From Macropodus opercularis (lineage: Eukaryota; Chordata; Actinopteri; Anabantiformes; Osphronemidae), in the NCBI GenBank assembly GCA_030770545.1, contig CM061097.1, positions 20,823,501 through 20,887,500 of the forward strand: a stretch of 64,000 nt of DNA, written 5' to 3'. The position numbers and the translations under genes are program-made. This document shows, in pieces, positions 14,301 through 27,990 of this stretch. How positions within the stretch are numbered: position 1 is the stretch's first letter; the number at the start of each line of letters is the position of its first letter. The notes below the pieces were generated by a model. The model was given only the letters and a program-made list of their open reading frames with translations. It was not told the origin of the DNA and ran no database searches.

Positions 14301-15184
14301 AAGAAAACAGTATCAATATCAATATTCAATATCATCAGTGTAAACATGCGATATTGAACATAGAGAAGGAAGGATGTGTCCAGTAGACAGTGAAGAGTTC
14401 AAAATCCTATTTATTTTATTATTTCTCCGGATATGTGCCGACATGTATTCATACTTATGTGTCTCATATAAATAATGCAAATTATTCCTCAACGTCTTAC
14501 AGCCACAGCTGTGACATCACTTTAGATGTATACACCTGCCACGTTTAGGAGGTCACTTCCCGAAATGTGGACACAAATGCAGGACTTTTTTCACACCTTC
14601 ACGTATATGCAGTACTTCCTTATTGCTGTTATTTCAGAGAATGTCTGTGCTTTCTGCCATAGCAGTGCTGAGGCCTGATACTGCTCCTCCATCAGTGAGT
14701 TAATGTGTAACAAGGGATGAGACGCTGGGAGGGAGTATTCGGAGGCCAGTCTCTCCTCACACTTCATTGTGTTGATCCAGTCGTCACCTCTGTTTGTTTG
14801 ATGGCAGTGAAACAATTGAGCTGGCAGGTTGCAGCTACCAGTGAAAACAAAGGCATCAATCACATTGTGCAAACTCCCGGTGCCTGGTCTTTCCCGGTCA
14901 ACTGAGAAGGGCTCAGCAACCAGCCGCCCTCCCCTCATCCCATGCTTACCTCAGATAAGATGGTATCTATGCCCATATGGCTTATGAACAACTGGGGAGC
15001 ATAGCAGCACATACAGGAATAGATGGATGCGATAGTGTAACTAGCATATCAGTCTTCTCAAACTAATTTATGCAGAGTTTCTGTTCTGTTTTCTGCTGTA
15101 AAACTATTACTCTTCAATCATTGCTGCCAGTATTTAATCCTTGTTAGTTCCATTCAGACTAATGTGTGATGTGGAAAAGCGTCT
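14301..15184. other. Intergenic, nothing recognised
   Basis: ATCAATATCAATATTCAATATC near 14311 is a short low-complexity patch. Nothing else. Confidence 0.55.
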
Positions 15185-15250
15185 TACGGTCATAACATTA
15201 TTAAGAATAATGTTATAACATTACTAAGAATAATGTTATGTCAGACCGTA
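15185..15250. repeat. 66-bp near-palindrome, two nested hairpins
   Basis: TACGGT at 15185-15190 pairs with ACCGTA at 15245-15250. Between them, ATAACATTATT / AATAATGTTAT arms repeat twice, giving nested hairpins with few mismatches. It could be a miniature transposon core. Confidence 0.8.
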
Positions 15251-15479
15251 TCGTTTTTTCTGTGCTGAAACAAGATTTTTCGTCTGCTTCGTGAAATTAT
15301 TGTCACTAACCTGATACAGAAGACAAAATAGAGCCTGAATCAGAAAAACAGAAACAAATTGTCTCAGTTGTCAGATCTAATAGACACAAATTGTTATTTA
15401 CATCACAATAGTCTATGTATTTAAATTTGGGATGATTTAAAACGTGAGATGCTGCGTTTTAGTCTGCATAGTGTCGTTT

Positions 15480-15830
15480 GTCAAAGGCAGGCAGGAATCA
15501 AAGCCTCTGTACGGCACCTGTACTATATTCTTTGTGGATGGGGGACAGGGACAAAGGGGTGAACTGCACCTGTCATAATTAGAGGCATATTAAGATGGCA
15601 CCTGTCTGATAGAGAGAGAATGAATTTGCCCCTGCATACCTGCTTTTATTGTGTTGTGGGTTTATTTAAAGTTTGGAAAGTGTAATAAAATATAATCTGT
15701 CACTGTGGATGACTTGGACCTAAAAGTGCGTCTCTGGGGCACTTTAAGTGTCTGTTTGCCTTCCTGGGCCATAAACGGCAGGAGAACAAATCAATGAAAG
15801 CAGCCAGTGTCAGTGGATCAGAAACATTCA
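15480..15830. promoter_or_regulatory. Candidate enhancer with three identical E-boxes
   Basis: GCACCTGT occurs three times in 92 bp (15514-15521, 15566-15573, 15598-15605), with TAATTAG at 15576-15582 between the second and third copies. CACCTG is bound by E-protein/bHLH dimers and by ZEB/SNAI repressors. Confidence 0.32.
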
Positions 15831-16179
15831 GTTGTGAGACAACTTGTTCCAGAATGAGATGTCAAATACATACTGTACAGGCACATGACAAAGATTTGGA
15901 GTGTGAAAAGCACTAAGAGTAGTTCTAGAAAAGATGAACTAACGACTTCCTTGAAGCAGGATTTGTATTTTTAAGAAGACATTTCTGGGACTTATTGATA
16001 AATAACAAGGATAATTTTTTCTCAAAATCTACAATTTCAGAAGACGCAGAAGTTCAGAGGTTGACACAAAAGACCAAGGATCCCAGTTGAGGTGTTTTTA
16101 AAGAAGCTCTTGTCCTCTTGATGGTGAAGCTGGCTCAGTGACCCTGTGTTGCTTCTGATCTGATCTGTCACTGGCTCAT

Positions 16180-16700
16180 AACTTTCTTCGGTTTAGCTTT
16201 GTGTAACAGACTGAGCGGAGGAAATGAGCTCCAAGGCTCTGACCGAGAGCTCAGCATCTCTGTGTGGATCCCATGGAGAAACACAATGCAAAGCCAACTT
16301 CTAATCAGCTTGCTGTACAAACAACTAATTAGCCGTCCGCTGGCCCCTAATGATGTGCTGACAAACACACAGTGAAACGCTGGAGCTGATAAACAGCGGG
16401 AGCTGACAATTTATTCCGATTCTTATCTCAGCACAGTCGAAACAAAGGCTTGATTAGCGAGCGTTCAGTGGAGGAAGGTCAACATTTGAGAGAGGATTGC
16501 GAGCAGGAAGCGTTCTCACTGCCTCACATCGCTAATATGAGAGGGTGGCTGGCTAATCTGCTGGATGACTGGAGTGGAGCCTTTAATAGGCCACATTTGG
16601 TTGGAAGCCAAAAGAAATTCAACTCAAGGTTTATTTTTGTTTTTGGTCTCCTAATGCATTTCAGATGAATCTGCACAAATGATTTTACACTAATAATGCA
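16180..16700. promoter_or_regulatory. Candidate conserved non-coding element
   Basis: TAATTAG (16326-16332), TAATGAT (16348-16354) and GATA-type TGATAA (16387-16392) in non-repetitive sequence. Confidence 0.28.
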
Positions 16701-18799
16701 GCAGCGATGTGAAAGAAGCAGGCTGTGACTGTGCTCTGATGCGGCTGCATTCATCAGTCCATTAGCAGCCTTTAGAAGCAGTCACATCTGAGACGCAGAG
16801 ACTCACATGTGAGAACAAAGATGTTTTACTTATTTTATCTTTTTTGTTACAGTTATGTTTAATGTTTCTGGCCTCGCTCGCTCGTTATTTCAAGCTCCGT
16901 GCAGACTTCAGACATTCTTTTGCGCCACAGAGAATAAAAAGTGAACTTACAGTAACGTGAATATCAGTGAACAGCTGCTGCATAATAGTGTATTATCTGT
17001 TGAATGCAGCTCTTTACGTCCGCCTTGGTTTTGTCAGCTCTGCACCATGACTGCGAGCTACGGCTTTAAAGTGGCTGCATGGGTCATACCTGTCAAACAG
17101 CCCGATCGTGACATCAGATGATCTGCTTACTCTGCCGCGTTACTCCTCTGACGCAGCGTCGGAAGTATTACACTGGGGCAGTTCGATCCACACAGATACT
17201 TCCAGCATATCCCAGCTTTCCGTTGGGACCACGGGTCACACGCTAACGAAGAAACATAAGATCGTGTGACTTTATTTCAGAGTCACCCATGACTGGACGA
17301 GATGCCCAAAGTTGAACAAAGCTAGATGAACATGCAATAACTAGTCTCAGACATGAGTCACTTTACAGAAGGTGCATCTACAAGACAAAAGTGATAAAGG
17401 CCGTTTACTCTGTGAGTATCTAAACGAGCAGAAAACCTCACGTGCAGCCAGAAGAAGCTCTGATGGTTTGAAGGCAGAGTAATACATACATAGGCGCGAG
17501 CTCATGTGATTGGACATTCCAGTATTTCCCATGCAGTCCCGTGCTACTCTTGTCCATGCTGTGCAGGGGGAGTAGCTGCTGGTCTGAGAGCTGTCCCGAG
17601 GCCGACAGCAGCAGCAAACTGTCAGCCACACCACAGGTGTTGATTTATACCATTAATAATTGACCGAGTTGCTTGCGCTCTTCTGTTGGCCAGATGCCTC
17701 TCGCCACTGCCAGAGTGTGTCAGCTGCAGACTGACCTGGGCGCGTCACAGATGCAGAAATAAGACATAAATGTTTAAAATACACGCATGCACAGCAGACG
17801 CATCCCACAGCTCAGAGGCCTGCCACCTCCATTTTTCTCCTGAAGGGAGAGAGTGACACGGAAGGACAGGGAAGCCGTGTATCTTCCTGTTCCTCTGATT
17901 GCTGTGCTCTAATGAGGATGGTGGATGGTGAATCTTTTCAGAGCAAATTGTTGAAGACATCTGGCCAAGCTTTCTCTCTGATGCAGCTGAAATGTCCCTG
18001 TAGATGGTGTTGGCATGGCAACCTCTAACTGCTATTCAGCAGCGTTGTGGTTTGAAAGGTTTAGGGTCCATAGTTGAAAATCCATTTGGGCCTCTAGCAG
18101 AGCGCTCTGCACTCCACTCCCCAGTCTGGAGGTGCAATAAATACTCCCTTACCCAAGGAAAAATAGATTCTCTTTATGAATTGATGGCACTCATGGTACC
18201 AACATATCTTTGTTGTTTGCCTGTGTTATAAAGGGCTTATTAGTGGTAACACAATGGAGTGGTTTGGCAATGGAAGTGTAGGGAAAATCTTGCCTTAATG
18301 GAAATGCTAAGACAATTTTTGTCTTTTCGGGTCTGGTTAAAATCCAAATATAGAACATTACAATAAATTGAGCACTGCTCTGTAGCACTACAGCCAGGTA
18401 GCCCCATAGCACAGGCGCTGGATGGAAGAATTAGGTGGATGTGGGGAAGTGATGGGGTGAAGAGTGGAGGGGGATCGGGGGTGTGAGGGGCTTAGGTCCA
18501 TCCCCACAGTTGGCTCCCTACAACAACACTTAATGACCCCTGTACTTCAACTGAGATGAGACACTCCATCCACAGAATTATCTGAAGGACGCTGTGTTTG
18601 AGAAAATTATCTCATCCTCAGAGACAAAATTGCAGGGAACTTATCATTACAATTAGCATACTTTGGTCCTTTGACGCATTTTAAGTAGGCAAACCAAATA
18701 ACCGACCATGTCAGCGTTCAGATTCACACACACACACACACACACACGTACAGATTCATTAGCTGTACTGCTTTTGCTTAAAACAATGAATTTCATCGT
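16701..18799. other. Intergenic, mostly featureless
   Basis: 17880-18230 is non-repetitive and includes a near-perfect GAGCGCTC at 18100-18107, but no convincing site cluster. A CA microsatellite is listed separately. Confidence 0.5.
18726..18748. repeat. (CA)n microsatellite
   Basis: About 11 CA units. Confidence 0.95.
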
Positions 18800-19030
18800 G
18801 GCAGGAGTGCTAAATAATATTACTGTTGCCCTAATGACTCTGACTGTGAGGTCTCTCCTCTTTTCTTAGGAATAAATCTTAGTGGGTCCAGAAACACAGG
18901 GAAGGTACCGTAATTAGGATTCAAAGCCCCGTCTTGTCACCCTCAAATGAATGGGTCACTTACAGCAGCACTAATCATCAAGTCTGGAGCCCAAATTAAT
19001 ATTTAACAGCAGATCAATACGTAGAAAGCG
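18800..19030. promoter_or_regulatory. Candidate conserved non-coding element
   Basis: Overlapping homeodomain/bicoid-type site TAATTAGGATT (18911-18921), CTAATCATCA (18971-18980) and AAATTAATATTTAA close by. Confidence 0.28.
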
Positions 19031-21889
19031 CATAAAACAATACAGAATGTCACATGAAGAATCTTGTGCCCCACAGGTTTCGTATTTTCTGTTGTTTATT
19101 GTTGCCACATTAAGGTACTGTCCTCTTTTTTCATCTGCTCTTTATTTAAATACAGCATCCTAAGTTAAAGTGTGGTTATAGTCTAAATAACAATGGCTAT
19201 TTCACTGATGTGGAAGTTCATCTATGAATATTTATAAATTAACTGTGCAAAATACATAAAGACTAATAAAGAGAAATCTGTTCAAACGACGGTTGACATA
19301 ACTTCACTACAAGCTACAGGTGAGTGAGAGGACGGTCTAAGCTTTATTTTGTGTCTTGGCATTTAAAAGTAGCTTCCTCAGATCACGATCCCTGTGACTC
19401 CAAATTCCTAACGAGTAATCTCTCAACTGCATTTTCCTTCCGACCGCATCCGCTAGTCACAGTCACTATACACGTCAGGACGCCGGATATGCACAGCGGC
19501 TTTATTGTTGATTTCTATATATGTGTGTGTGTGTGTGTGTGTGAATTGCCATTTTTACTGTACAGTAACTGTAACATTAACTTATCTTAACAACACCATC
19601 TCATGTGATTAGTGTAATTACAATAATCACTGTCCTGAACCTTAATCATCCTGCAATTAAAAACAGACACTAGAAGGACACAAGTAACAACAAAAGTATT
19701 AGCATTTATGTCATAAAACATTGTCTCTGACCATAACAAAGTCCCATTTTGTCATTCTGACATTTGTCGTTCTTTACAACTGCTGACAGTGTGAAACTAC
19801 GGCTGTTGATATGGTTTCCGTTTATTTTCTAGCCTCTATAACAGCTTGACATGCAGCAGGTTGTGGAACTGCTCTACAACCAGGTGTGATGCAATCACGT
19901 AGCTTCATCCAGTCTGCAACCACCCAAAGTTTGCTTTCTGTAAAAGCAGGAATATCTTTTATAGTGACAGCCTGAAAAGGATCTGATGCAGAAGTAAACA
20001 GAACAAATTCACATGTCGAACGTGAGTAAATGCATTTGTATTTACAAAGATCAGGTCACTTAAAGGAATTCTCATACACTACTATGTCCTTATGATTACT
20101 CAGTTTTTGGTTATGACCACCGTCCATCCAGCAATTAATATTTAATTGAATAAATAATGTTAATAATAATGATAACTCATTAAACACATAAATACAGAGA
20201 GACGTGGCAGCAAACATTAGCTACTTTGCAAACTCTGCAAGATCTTACATACAAGCATTTCCGGGTCAGGTGGTTACCATAGAAACAAAAATCAAGTTCT
20301 CTTTAACTACACAGTTCTTTGACATAAATTCATATAATTTATGAAGCAGCAGATTTGTTATATATTTCTGTTTGGTACTGTTCCGTACTAACAGAAATAT
20401 CAGTTTTAGGTTGAGGAGAAGGAAATTAAATGATGTCATAGCTGTCATTGCTGAAGAGGTTCTGCATTTTATGTATAAGAGTGTTTGTTATTACACCGTT
20501 ATGTTGTAAAATATATAAATCACCTCAACAAATTCAAAGGACGCTGTGTAACATGAAATATTTCTTTTGCACTCGCTACATTTCCATCCTTTTTATGCCG
20601 CGTCTGCAGGTCAGTTGCTATGGCAACCCAAGCAGAGGAAGACTAGTGTTTAATTGATCCACTAATGCATTTAGCTGCACACTCACCAGTAAGTTGCCTT
20701 TGTTTCCAGGTCACATTTTAGGGACAGACATTTACATAAAAGCATTTGCTGTTGCTAGAACCAATCATTATCAGCAGTTTGTGCTTTCTGTCCTTTGCCA
20801 ACAAATGTGGTGTAAACACTGACTATTAAAAGCTACAATATTGCCTCATCAGGGAATTATTATAATACTAATGCTGGTGGGAAACATAATAAGTTTGGCA
20901 GGAGCTTTCTCCCAACAGTCAGTAATATGGGAAATGCTAATTAATAGTTGCATTACAAACAAAAGAAGTCCCCAGGAGTCATTCACTATTAGACCACTAT
21001 ATCTATTATGTACTTTTACCACATCAAGTGCACAGTGAAACAAGGCGGAATAGAGATACAGTACGGTCGCTGCTGAGAATCCAATAAGTGCTTTGGTGAT
21101 GAGTCTGGGTTTCAGTGATATAAATCGTCACCCTCTAAAAATAATAGATATACATATTATTCTGTTGTCATAACTGAACAAAACTTCAGATGTACAGATG
21201 TGTCTCACTTTAGCAAGAAAATCATTTTGGTCGAAAATGACTAAGGCGGTGAAATATCATATCATTTCACATGTATGCAAATAAAATTCATTTACACTAG
21301 ACGCAGTGAAAGCTCGCATTCACTGCGTGGGCTCTGTTACATGTACAGGATGCACGTTTTGTTTTGTACGTCTTAGTGTCGGACAGAACGTCTCCGCCCT
21401 GGACCTGACCAGCTGGGCAGGTAGTTCAGCCAAGGAGGAGTCCTCTGAAATACTTAGCAGAACTATTAGCAAATATATCAACGTCATGTCAGGGGCAGCC
21501 TGTGCAGGGGTCAGACAACAGTGTGGTCTCTGAAAAGCAACACATTCATAGATTTTAGCTTAAATCCAGGCGCTGTCTGTTCTCTGAAAGGCTTTTTCTC
21601 CAACTTCTGTATTTCTACATTCAATTCTTGAAAACTTCATTATTACATACTTGAATATCCAACCGCGCAGCACAACATCAAGTTTGTCTCCCTAAAGTAT
21701 TATTCCACTTTTTTATATACAATCACAGCATGTGGTTATGGTTAGGAAATGATTCTGGTCTGGCTTAATAGAAAAAAATGGTGAATTCAGACATGACACC
21801 AATTTTCATCATTACAGTGCTTTTGTTACCTAAACACAGCAAAATACAGGACTCTTCCAGCAACCAGCCCTGCAAGAAGCAACCGAATA
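19031..21889. other. Intergenic, AT-rich
   Basis: No gene, RNA or recognised repeat apart from the GT microsatellite at 19522. Confidence 0.6.
19522..19543. repeat. (GT)n microsatellite
   Basis: About 11 TG units. Confidence 0.95.
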
Positions 21890-22170
21890 ATGCAGTAATA
21901 ATAACAATAAATAGTTCTCGCTACGCTACAATAAATCAATTAGGACGAATGCATGAACTTCGAATGTGCAGTCTGCTGGGAATCATTTTCACTGCAGTAA
22001 ATCGGAAGTTTGGAGAGGCTCCCTCTGAAGCAGAAGGTGAACCAGTAAGACACCAGGTGAAGCAACACGCTGTTGATGTATTTGCCACCATGTCACCGGG
22101 AGACGAAAGACTGTGTGGGCACGATGTGATCAAATCTCACCAGCCATTACTGCAATTTGGAGAAAATTGA
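21890..22170. promoter_or_regulatory. Candidate conserved non-coding element
   Basis: Lies inside a 130-codon open frame (21778-22170) that shows no domain or codon signal. The DNA contains CAATTAG near 21937 and mixed-composition, non-repeat sequence. Either reading is weak. Confidence 0.18.
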
Positions 22171-25100
22171 ACTCGGCACAGAGGCAGGACTGTGAAAAGC
22201 AAGAAAGTGCAGGACTGAGTAATTCTCCTCAGAAACAGGACAGCATGAGCGGGTAAGTGGGTGGTGCTTTACAAGTCCTGAGCAGATTCCAGTGTGTACA
22301 GTAAGACATGATGGGTAATTATTAATTATCCTGGACAGTAATGCCGGAATAGATAATTATGTGACAAACATGACATCTTCAGTCTCGCCTCTAAGTGATG
22401 AATGTCATGAGGAGACTGCAATTATGTCATCTCATTCATACGGGAGTATGGTAATTGCAAAATTAAAAGCACTTCAGCTAATTTTAGCTTACTCCTCAGA
22501 GTCTAGTCTTGAAGATAGGCTTGTAATCACTGATGCACACAGGCAAATAGACTGTGGTGCATATTTTAGGTGGAAATATCAGGCATATATAGTCACAGGA
22601 GACTGATAGGTGTGATTCATGTGTATTATAGAAATTAGCATTAAAATGTATCCCTATGTGTCACAGCCAAAAAAATCTCTTTTTTCTTTTACTGACCACT
22701 GAAAATTATTTCCTAATTCTGTAATAAAATGTGTATTTTGTGGTGTACAGACGTACATGAAAGAGATGTGATGTGAATAAATGTCAGGTTATTTGATCTT
22801 ATTAGACCCAAACCACGGCGTGAAGTGAAACAGCTGTAGAACAGTGCATTTAAAAACAAGGCTGTTCTGCACAGAACTGCAGTAACATGCAGAACTGTCT
22901 CAACAGGACAAACTGAATGTTAGCGTTCACTCCTGAACACTGTGAAACTAGAGCAGCGGCCTTTTCTTTTACTTGGATGATGTCAATTCTTGGCCTGTCC
23001 TCCACGAATCCTCCATGAACTGCACGTCTCCTCAAAGTGGCTCAAGAAGATACCAGATGGAGGGAAACATGGCGAGTGTTCGCCTAGACGCCCGCGGCTC
23101 ATCTGCACCAGGACAGTTACAGTAAAAGTAAAGGGTAGCTTTCATTTAGAAAATAAAACCGTGCTCCTGTATGAAATTCCACAAGAACTTCAAAAATCAA
23201 ATCCTTCTTTGATTGCAGCTCTTTTAATCAGCTCTAATAATAGTTCTAGCTGATGGACAGTTTGAAATGTTCTTGAGGTTTCTGCAGCCTTTGGGAGGAA
23301 ACGTTGCTGACGGCTGCGTTAACTATTTTTCAGAGCCCTGGGAGGGTAACGTGCCTACGGGTTTCATCATCAATATTGCTTCTGTAGGAAAAGTGGTGAT
23401 CAAGTCTTGCTACTAGGCACTTTAAAGCCATTTATTAGTCGCAATTACATCTTAGCAACCTATGGTTACGCTGCTCATATGTTCTGTAAGTGCCCACTGT
23501 TGTTGACTTCAAATGTCTATTTTTGGCAATTACTTTCAAATAAAAAAAATCATCGAAAAGTAGCTTTCAGCTAGTCCACGTCCGTGACATAAACTCAATA
23601 GCTTTCAAAACAGTAGTGAAAACCACCCAAACGCCAGTTCAGGTCCGTGTTCGTACAGTGTGTCAGCCTGCTCCATGTATCTTTTAGGCGTTTGGAAGAG
23701 AGCATTTCATGGCACCGCGGTGTCAGCGTTTATGGGAGAGGCAGGAACTGATTGTGCATTGAGGTGCAAGTATCAGAAGTTAAACGCAGCCACTGTGAGG
23801 TGTCTGTGATCATCCTGCTGCACAGTTCACCTCTAGAAGTCAGCAGCTGCTATTCAGTGTCTTCAGGATCCTGATTTAACCAGGCGTGGTTTTGCTTTTT
23901 TGGAGGGGGTGCGGGGCACATGGGATGCCCTGGCTGAAGGGTCCCAGGTTGATTGCTGGTTACTTGGTTTGATTGGTTCTGCTTCTCTCCCACAATGGGA
24001 CTAAATTCATGGGACGGCACATAACAGAGAGGGATTGACCATATTGTCCAGAGGACGGTAACCAAAGCAAAGGATGAATGAGGGCTTCTGATTTGTAGTT
24101 AGCACAGAACTTGACATGATTGTAGAGACTTCTGCATCCTTCTCTCGTCCCCAGGAAATAAGTGCATTTTTCATGTTCTTACTACTAACGTTCTGACCTT
24201 TTTAGGCTGGTTCTTCCTTTTCCACTTTTTCTGTCTGAGTCTGAGGAAAAAAGTCTTTAGTTCACTTCTTATTGTTCTATTTTAGTGGTTGGGATCATTT
24301 CCCTTAAATGACATTTCTGCAAGCATCTTGTTTCCATGCATTTGCAGATATTTACATTCGTTTGACCAACATTCTTCTGGTTCACTGCGCTAAAGGCTGA
24401 AGGTTTGTCTTCTACTTGTTTTTGACCGAACGCTACGGCTAAACGTATTTAAATGAATGAACTGACTGCAGTTTACTGGCTTACTGAGAATAATCAATGC
24501 ATGGCAATAACTATAAGCATAATTAGATCCTCTCGTTTCTTCATGTCTGGCTACTTCATTTTAAAGCTGCATCATAAATGTCACGTTCAGGAGACTGACT
24601 AAAATTAAACTAAACTAAAATACTTTCCACTCAGACACAGGTGACTTGTCCTGTGTCTCCGTCAATGTGAGATTTAATATTCATTTCCCCTAAAAGCTGA
24701 TGAATTAATTCTAAAGAACATAACTTAATGGCGGATGCATTGAAAACTGACAACAGGACAATCGTGTTCCTCAGGTGTCTGACGGCTTCAGTTTGACCTG
24801 CACATGACAGAAATACTGGTCTCTAATAAACGTGCAGACTGAAGGTAAACAGTGGCACGAACGCAAATCTACTTCATCTACAGGACTAACGGCAAGAGTT
24901 AAATGTTTCTTGAACACTAAACTGATTACGGTACTGATTTTCCAGGCAGGAAGGAATTAGTGCTCTTGAGATGACATTGAATGGACATTTCAGTTCTGCC
25001 CTCCTTTCCCATTTCCTCTGTCTTCTGGAAAGAAATGAAATAAATGAGTTTGTTGTAAAAACATAGCAGTAAAATCTGTGGCCCAAGATGCCAAACCCGG

Positions 25101-26439
25101 TTTATCTCCTCCCTGCCACATTAAAACGTTCACAGCACAGGGAGAGATCACAATTACACTGTTCATGCCTGACGGAACGGGAAAGATTATTTAGGACTTT
25201 CTGCCACATCTCAGTCAGACAGGACGACAAGAAAAGGACCGTGGCCGGGCCTCCGCCTCCTCTGAGTGTCTTTCACCTGTGCTCTTTTTAATCAGTGCTG
25301 GTGTCACTCTTCCTGCAGGCTGATCACTGCAGTATTTGACAGTTTGTGTCTGTGGAATTAAATAGAGGCATGATTTGCATGTGACATTGAGGGTTTTAGT
25401 GCTTCAAATTGTATCTCCCTGGAATTAGCATGCAGACAAGCCTATCTGTATGTATGCGGCGGCTCTGAGAGGTTCAAACCACTGCTTTGTGTTGGGGCAA
25501 GAGGTTATGTAGAGACTAGAGCCAGCCCTCTCCTCATCTCAACACTTACCTCCCTCTTTTGTACTCCAGAATTGATGCACTCAATAGTACAGTAGGTTTT
25601 CTTTTAATCTTGCTGAATTGATGCTACTGCTTTTTGTCCACCTTAGCTCAGGGTTCAGAATAGATGCTCTCGACAGTAGGTGCTCTTTTGATATCATCAA
25701 TGAATCTTCCAGTCCCCTCCCTTCTCAACCCAGTTGTGAAGCACCAGTTTTTGAAGCCCAAATGTGCAAGCTCCAGACATGTAAAACCAGAGTTTGTGTT
25801 CTTTACACCGCCATAATTGCAATACGTAAGATTTTTTGTAAGTATTTCTTTTTTCAATCAGCATCTTCTGAATTGGGAAAACGTTATCTCTTTCTCTCTC
25901 AATCAATCCTCACCCCAAAGCAGCATTCAGACACCTATTAAATCTCAACTCAATACGATGCTCTCACTCAGAATCAATTCCATGCCTTAGAGGTTCAGTT
26001 CTCGAAAAGGGAACGCTGAAACTGTCCTGGATAACCGAGGTAATTCTTAAGGCTTCTCGAACACTATTCACTTCTTCGCCGTCTCTTGCTCTGAAAATGA
26101 TTATGTCAGGTGTGAGTCAAAATAAAGGTATTTTGAGAGAAAAAGCTATTTCAAAGAGCCTTTGAAGGAGATTCGGTGCTTGAAGGGCTTGCAGCTAGTT
26201 CAGTTCAGAGCAGGCAACCTCGCCTGTCAGGATAGATAATAATTCTACTCTGTGTTTATTAGTGAGCTCACAGTCATTCATTTTAAATATGGTAGCCAAA
26301 ACATTAGAACCAGCTCTACAATTCAGTTTAGTAAGATTCCACCACAAAATAAGGGGGCGTCACATGTGACCTTCAAGCTGTGGTCCTACTGCTTTACAGG
26401 CAAACCACACGGTGATATTTATTTATTCCACTTGTAATC
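22171..26439. other. Intergenic, nothing firm
   Basis: 25565-25700 has two loosely similar phrases (GAATTGATGCACTC, GAATAGATGCTCTC) that could be an old local duplication. No coding signal. Confidence 0.55.
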
Positions 26440-27260
26440 AGCACGTTTGGTTGAGAAATATCATTTTCTATCATCCAGGCCTCTATTGTGAAAGTGCATG
26501 TCTAACTGCAGCATTTTGTGCCATTTCATGTTTTAATAGGTAGACGACCATAAGTTATGTCAGTTGCTATAAGACTCATCGATCTGTTGGCAAATGCGCA
26601 CAAATTACCATTAGTCAAAAGGAAATATACTGGTGAGAATGTGTAGAAAGCATTAATCTAATCGCGTCTGAAGTCACCGGCTGAGCTATAGAATCAATAA
26701 ATGTGTTTTAAGGCCCACACCTTATCTTAAGACTTTAACATTAACCTTCCATTAACCATTACGCGAGCACTTAATTGCACCTCAGTCAATAATGTTAATT
26801 CAGAAATGCGTTGGCTTTAGTTCTAGAGAAATGTCTATTCATATTTTGGTAACGTGGCCGTGTTTGAAAGGGGCCATTAGAAAGTGAGGAAAGTGAAGCG
26901 TTTCACTTTGAGATGAGTTATGACTCTGAATGTGCTTCTTTGCACTAATCTGAGCGAGAGGTCAATGGCCTCCAGGACAGTGATACCGAAGTGATGGGGA
27001 CACCCTCTGTCTCAGCCTAACCTCCTCTCTAATTTGGTCCGGTGGAATACAACAAATGGTGAGCATAATTGAACATTACTTCAGTGATGATTTCTGGCAG
27101 GCCTGGCGGAGATTCTCCCAGGTCAACATTTATGTCACTCTAAGGGGAAAAATGGGACTAATTCTGCTCTTTGATCTCTCTTAAATGATAATAGAGGCCA
27201 AGAATCATTATCCGTCTTTAAGGAAAGTAACTCAGAGACAGTGACTTACATATATCACTT
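26440..27260. promoter_or_regulatory. Candidate enhancer block
   Basis: About 800 bp non-repetitive DNA with paired homeodomain cores TAATCTAATC (26655-26664), a tandem ATTAACC pair 11 bp apart (26740-26746, 26751-26757) and TTAATTG (26771-26777). It looks like a developmental enhancer; no conservation test was possible. Confidence 0.33.
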
Positions 27261-27689
27261 TCAACATAACCTTAAGTCCAACACCGTATGCGGCACTGTG
27301 CCTGCAAAGCAAAACAGATGTGGATGAAGTGACCAGGAGAGAAAGAGTCTGTCACACTGATCTGTTCTTCGTAAATAATATGTATAATTTCTATGTATAA
27401 AATTTCACAATGCCCACTAATCTGTTTTGGAATTTAAAATCTCTGCTTTGATATTAAATGTGATCTGCTCTTCGTCTAATTCCAAAAGGTAACGTAGTTT
27501 TTCTTGCCACTGTAACTTTGGATGATGGAATTAATTCAGGTGGAAAAAAACGTTAATTCTGTTCATTCACGGAAAAAAACATCAAAAGACCAAACGATGA
27601 TCTGAAAAAATAAAAACAATGATCTCAACAAAATCATATCATCAAGTCCATCATCCGTCCTTAATGTAACACTCTCTTACTATACCTGA

Positions 27690-27990
27690 TCCTTTATTCG
27701 TCATCGTTCTGTCGCTGTGGTCATTGTTCACTCCCTCTTCCTGATTTTCCCTTGTGCCCCCGTGACCTGGTTCATCACAGCAAACCCCTCTCACCTGTTC
27801 GTGCCCCTCGTCTCAGGCTACACACCCCACCTCAGCCAACTGCTTTCATGTCCCTCACATGCAGCCCAGCCTGCTCAACACAAGACCATTTTTTGAATCA
27901 CACGTCATGTCGGTTCATGTTTTTATTGTTAAACTTGCTCTTATTTGGTTTTTGTCCAGAAGATTAAAGTCTTGTCTTGGAGCTTCAGCA
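27690..27990. repeat. Possible non-LTR retrotransposon 3' tail
   Basis: C/T-rich text (CACCTGTTCGTGCCCCTCGTC, split by eye) followed by TTTGTCCAGAAGATTAAAGTC resembles the 3' tail of fish LINE copies. There is no reverse transcriptase fragment and no clear poly(A) end. Confidence 0.25.

Noticed and set aside
21778..22170. 130-codon plus-strand open frame
   Set aside because: No domain recognised; more plausibly part of a non-coding element.
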